From Castor canadensis (Eukaryota > Chordata > Mammalia > Rodentia > Castoridae): a DNA stretch of 64,000 bases. Position 1 is the first letter of the stretch; each line of letters begins with the position of its first letter. The translations under genes and the position numbers were made by a program. Shown here piece after piece: positions 59,380-64,000 of the stretch. The stretch lies in assembly GCF_047511655.1 (NCBI RefSeq), contig NC_133397.1, forward strand, positions 44,964,001 to 45,028,000, read 5' to 3'. Under the pieces are notes generated by a model, which saw nothing but the letters and a program-made list of their open reading frames with translations, was not told the DNA's origin and did no database searches.

Positions 59380-59755
59380 CGCAAAAAAGGAAGTTCAGAA
59401 GACCCCAAAAGACACCCATGGGGCCCCATAACAAGTGAGAAGCAAAGCCCTCTCCAAATCTACAAATAGAGAAGCAACCAACCATGGGAAGAATGGGAGG
59501 AACAACTTGCAGCTAAACACTTTTGATTCCCTGCCTCTGAAGTCTCCATGTGACTCCAAGCTCTATTACTTGGCATGTTCCATGGTAAGTCCTGGTCCCA
59601 GCACACACAGGAACTCAGAGCTCTATGCTCCCCTCTACTACATGACCTGATACCTTCACCCTGAAATGCTAGGAGAACTGGCACCACTGTATAAGCAGGA
59701 TCCACAGTTCCCACTGCTCTACAGGTAACAGAAAGCACAAACCAGCAAGTTTGGT

Positions 59756-60240
59756 TTCCCCATGCCAGCAGCAGCTGCCATTGCTCCTGGTAGCCTGCAC
59801 AGCAAGTTGATTTCAGGGCTCCCATTATCCCCCATGCATGCAGCTCTACTGTTACTGCCCTCCTGGAAGCCTACACTGGCAATCAGGCCCCAGAACTCCT
59901 GCTGCCCACAAGCTTTGTTCCCCTATGCCTGCAGGAGCTGCTGTGGCTCCTGGTAGCCTGGGCCAGCAAGTAGGCCCCAGGACTCCCAGTACTCAAAGGC
60001 TTGGTTCCCCTGTGCCTGAAGATCTACTGTACTGTGCCCCTGGAGCCCATATCTGGAAAACAGGCCTCAGAATCCTTGCTGCCCAAAGACTTGGTCCCCC
60101 CACGCCAGCAAGCAGGTCCCAGGCCTCCTGCTGTCTGCAGGTTTGGGTTCTTCTTGCCTGCAACAGTGCTGAGGCTCCTGGAAGTCCATGCGGCAACACA
60201 AGTAGAGCCCAGGGCCTCTGATGCTTTATGGGTAGACAGT
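59756..60240 (+). repeat. L1 5' array A: about 88-bp tandem units
   Basis: About five diverged units, several containing a GCCTGCAG-like start, TGGCTCCTGGTAGCCTG, CAAGTAGGCCCCAGG-like and CTGCCCA...TTGGTTCCCC parts. Units begin near 59756, 59834, 59924 and 60010, then a shortened one and one near 60152. Confidence 0.7.
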
Positions 60241-60356
60241 TCAAGACTACCAGCTTTGCTGCTCCACGGGCACCCTCCACTTGCTACTCAGTTCCAGGTG
60301 CCTGCAGCCACACATGCAAGTGATCACCAGCCTCCATGCTTTGCTATACTGCTGCG

Positions 60357-61290
60357 TCAAAGAGCAGGAACCCAGTTACTCCACTGAGTGGTAATCTGCC
60401 ATTCTGTGGGTGCTAGGAGACATGCTTCCATAAGGCACAAAAAGGCCCAGTGCTTCCCACTGTGCCTCTCCTGTGGTCACAGGAGAGCCCCCACTTCTCT
60501 GTAAAGGAGCAAATATGCCAGATTCCTCACTGAGGAGAGGAAAACTGTAACCTACTCCTAAGTGAGTAGCACCAGAAGGCCTGCCTCCCGAGGTGCACAG
60601 AGACCCAGTGCTAGCCAGTGTGCCTGACAATTAGTGAGCTCCTGCTCCGCCATCAAAGAGCTAGAATGCCAGGTTCCCCACTGAAGAGAAGAAAGCTGTA
60701 ATCTGCTACTCTGTGGACAGCACCAAAAGGCATGCTTCCTCAAAGTGCACAGAGGCCCAACACTTCCCACCTCACCAGCTAACAGTAGAGTCCAGTCTCC
60801 CCTGTCTAATAGCTGGAACCCCAGATCCCCCACTGAGTGGCAATCTGCTATTCTGCAGCTGACAGAAAGCCAGCTTCCCAAGGTGCACAGAGGTCCAGTT
60901 CTCTCCACTGTCCCTGACAGCAAAGAGCCCTCACTCCCCCATTAAAGAGCAAGAATGCCAGATTCCCCGCTGAAGAGAGGAAACCTGTAACCTGCTACTC
61001 TGCAGGTGGCACTGGAAACCCTGCTTCTCTAAGGTACACAAAAGTCCATCGCATCACACTGTGCCTCCCTGCAGGAGAGTCCCATCTCTCCTGCCCGTGA
61101 TCTGGCATGCCAGCTCCTCCACTGAGTAGCAATCTGCTACTCTGCTGGTGCTAGGAGGCCTACCTCCACAGTGCACAGAGATCCAAGACTCCCCACTGTC
61201 ACTGCAGGACAGTCCCTACAACCCCATCAAAGAGTGGGAACTCCAGCCCCTTTGCTGAGGGGAGAAAAGAGGTAATCTGCACCACAAAAA
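60357..61290 (+). repeat. L1 5' array B: about 148-bp tandem units
   Basis: Seven occurrences of the phrase (C/G)CTGA(G/A), followed by GTAATCTGCTACTCTG-like text, near 60382, 60528, 60678, 60831, 60968, 61120 and 61254. Each is preceded by an AAAGAGC...GCCAG-like piece, and most are followed by AGGTGCACAGAGGCCCAG-like text. Spacing is 134-153 bp. Confidence 0.8.
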
Positions 61291-64000
61291 GAACCCTATA
61301 AGGGGTTGCATTTCCAGCATACCCCTCTCTGAGGAAAACTGATGCAGCCCCATGAGAAAAAACTCAAAACCCCAACTACAGGGGCACAAGTGATTAAAAC
61401 CCCAACCCAAAACAACTCCAGATGCCTAAGTCTCAATGCAGAATGAAATATCAAGACAACTGCTCTCCTTCAAAAGTCAATTCCAGCATTAAGGATCTAA
61501 ACACCTGTGTAGTGGAAGGGATATCAAATAATGAATTTCAAAAAACAAAAGTAAAAATGGTTAATGACCTCCAAGAAGAACCACAAAAGCTACTATTAGA
61601 CCTCAAAGAGGATGTAAATAAACAATTAAATGAGCTCAAAGAAAATGCAAAATGCAGATGAATGGAATTAAGATGACTATCCAAGATATAAAAGAGGAAA
61701 TCAATAAAGATATAGAAACCCAGAAAAATAATCAATCAGAAAAAACTCAATATCCTAAATACACATCTCAATCAAAACTTGGCAAACAGTGTGGAGCAAG
61801 TTGAAAACAGAGTATCAGGATCATAAAAGAAAATAGAAGAATTAGACTAAATAGTAAAATATCATAAAAGAATGCTAAGAAAATATGAAATGGGACATGG
61901 AAGATATCTGGGACTGCATGAAAAGACCAAACCTATGAATCACATTGTAGAAGAAGGAAAGAAGATACAAACTAAAGGCATTGACAACCTACTCAATAAA
62001 ATAATAACAGAAAACATCCCTAACCTCAAGAAAGAGAGAGTTACTCAGATGCAGGAAGCTTTACAGAACACCAAACCATCAGTACCAAAAAAAGAAACGC
62101 TCTCAAACACATCATAATCAAAACACTCAGTACACAGATCAAAGAAAGAATTCTTAAAACTGCAAAAGAGAAAAGGCAAGTCACATGTAAAGGCAAATTT
62201 AACAGCAGATTTTTCAATTCAAACTCTAAATTCAAGAAGGTCATCGAAACATCTTCTTTCAGACCCAACTGTCAACCTAAACAAGTCTACACGGCAAAAC
62301 TATCCTTCCTAAATGAAGAAGAAATTAAAACTTTCCACAATAAGGAAGAACTAAAGGCAGCACTATAGAAGATACTTAAAGGACTGTTACATATAGAAGA
62401 AGAAACTAGAGTGAGACAGGAAGACCCAAGAAAGAACAGTCCTTTTGAATGAGCAGATCAGTAAACAAGGAGTAGGTAAAAACTAAAGAACAGGGGAATA
62501 AAAATGACTGGAAACAGCAGGCATGTCTCAATATTAGCACTGAATGTAAATGGCCTTAATGCCCCAATCAAAAGACATAAAATAGCAAACTGGGTTGAAA
62601 AAATCAAGACCCAACCATATGTTGCTTACAAGAGACTCCTATCACTGACAAAAATAAACACTGGCTTAGAAACGAAGGGTGGAAAAAAGTTTTCTAAGCA
62701 AATGGACCCCAACAGGCAAGAGTAACTATACTCATATCTGATAAAGTAGACTTCAGACTAAAATGAATCAGAAGAGACAGTGAAAGTCACTTCATGCTAA
62801 TTAAAAAAACAATTCATCACGAGGAAATATCAATCCTTAATATATATGCACCCGCCTACATTTAAAAGTCTAATGGATCTATCAGCACAGATAGATACTA
62901 ATACAGTGATAGTGGGAGACCCCACTGTCACCAATAGACAGATCATCAAGGCAAAAGATCAACAAAGAAACTTCAGAGCTACTCCTAACATAGACCAAAT
63001 AGGAATTGTTGATATGTACAGAGTATTTCACCCAACAACCTGGTAATACACATTCTTTTCTGCAGCTCATGGAACTTTCTCCAAAATAGATCATATTTTA
63101 GGAAACAAAGCAAGTCTCAACAAATTCAAAACACTGATTAACGCCCTGCAATATAGCAGATCACAATGGAATAAAATCAGACTCCAACAACAAAAGAAAC
63201 CACAGAAAATATGCAAACACATGGAGACTGAATAACACACTGCTGAAAATCCAATGGGTGAGAAAGAAATAAGGGAGGAAATCAGAAAGTTCCTAGAATC
63301 CAGTGAAAATGAAAATACAACCTACCAGAATCTGTGGGACAAGCAAAGGCCGTGCTAAGTGGAAAGTTTATAACTATAAGTGCCTACATTTAAAAAAAAA
63401 GAGAGCCTCTCAAATAAACAACCTAATTATGTACCTTAAGCTCCTAGAAAACCAAGAACAAACCAAACCCCAAATCAGCAGATGGAGTGAAATAATAAAG
63501 ATCAGGGCTGAGATCAATGAGCTTGAAACCAAACAAACCACACAAAGAATCAATGAAACAAAAAATTGTTTCTTTGAAAAGGTTAACAAGATCAACAAAC
63601 CCTTAGCCAACATGACAAAATGGAGGAACAAGAAGACCCAAATTAATAAAACCAGTAATAAAAAAGGGGACATAACCACAAATATTAATGAAATCCAGAG
63701 AATCATTAGAAAGTGCCTTGAAAACTTACATTCAAATAAACTGGAAAATCTAGATGAAATGAGTAAATTCCTAGATGCATATAACCAACCAAAATTGAAC
63801 CAAGAAGATATTAAACACATAAATCATTCTATTACATGCAATGAAATTGAAGCAGTAATAGTCTTCCTACAAAGAAGAACCCAGGACCTGATGGATTCAT
63901 GGCTGAATTTTACCAAACCTTTGAAGAAGAACTAACACCCATACTCCTCAAACTTTTCCAAGAATTAGAAAGGGAAGGAATACTACCAAACTCATTATGA

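Larger units (their letters stand above)
59380..64000 (+). mobile_element. L1 with monomeric 5' region, continuing past the window
   Basis: A long GC-richer 5' region with two tandem arrays (59756-60240 and 60357-61290) precedes ORF1 sequence from about 61422 (79-codon fragment, coiled-coil-like, then broken). ORF2 starts near 62504 with the endonuclease N-terminus (LNVNGLNAPIKRHKIANW), breaks several times, and includes a 210-codon open piece at 63303-63935. The last bases are still inside ORF2. The 5' boundary is uncertain. Both ORFs carry stops, so this copy is inactive. Confidence 0.85.

Noticed and set aside
59762..60945. Open frames of 64-128 codons in the GC-richer region
   Set aside because: They run through the L1 5' tandem arrays; their proline/leucine-rich products come from the repeat composition.
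60357..61290. Possible CRISPR-like array
   Set aside because: Units are about 148 bp, diverged and contiguous without spacers, in mammalian DNA ahead of L1 ORF1.

Overview
The window reads as a low-GC stretch of mammalian nuclear DNA that is almost entirely transposon-derived. I see no cellular exon, tRNA or rRNA gene. Two repeat types point to a rodent outside the mouse/rat group: dimeric SINEs joining a 7SL/B1-like left half to a tRNA/ID-like right half, and abundant LINE-1. The SINE wording is what I associate with beaver or kangaroo-rat relatives, but that assignment is a guess.

The main feature is a nearly complete gammaretroviral provirus on the minus strand at 12849-21504 (8656 bp). 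Its two 408-bp LTRs differ at 4 positions and a 4-bp target duplication (CTAT) flanks it. Read from right to left, it carries: the 5' LTR; a primer-binding site for tRNA-Gln; a leader open in frame with gag that resembles a glyco-Gag leader; gag, broken by one in-frame TAG between matrix/p12 and capsid; a TGA gag-pol junction followed by a predicted pseudoknot; an uninterrupted pro-pol; an uninterrupted env with an unusually long N-terminal leader; a polypurine tract; and the 3' LTR. A related, older solo LTR (21828-22322) lies 323 bp away in the same orientation.

The rest is LINE-1 of several ages. An ancient copy (about 3720-7600, plus) is interrupted by a younger L1 3' end and a SINE. A full-length but decayed copy lies on the minus strand (37739-44430) with a target-site duplication. 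A copy with a 5' inversion lies at 52085-53915. A plus-strand copy (about 59380 to the window end) has a 5' region made of two different tandem monomer arrays. Shorter 3' fragments occur at 1-305, 26071-26787, 45112-45240 and 57262-57770. About sixteen SINEs, a few MIRs, a MER5-like DNA transposon and MaLR-like LTRs are scattered between them.

Outside named repeats there is a perfect 112-bp duplication (30317-30428 and 31036-31147), an AT-rich perfect hairpin (3158-3187), and small tandem duplications near 3241 and 5641. The long unannotated stretches show no gene that I can recognise.
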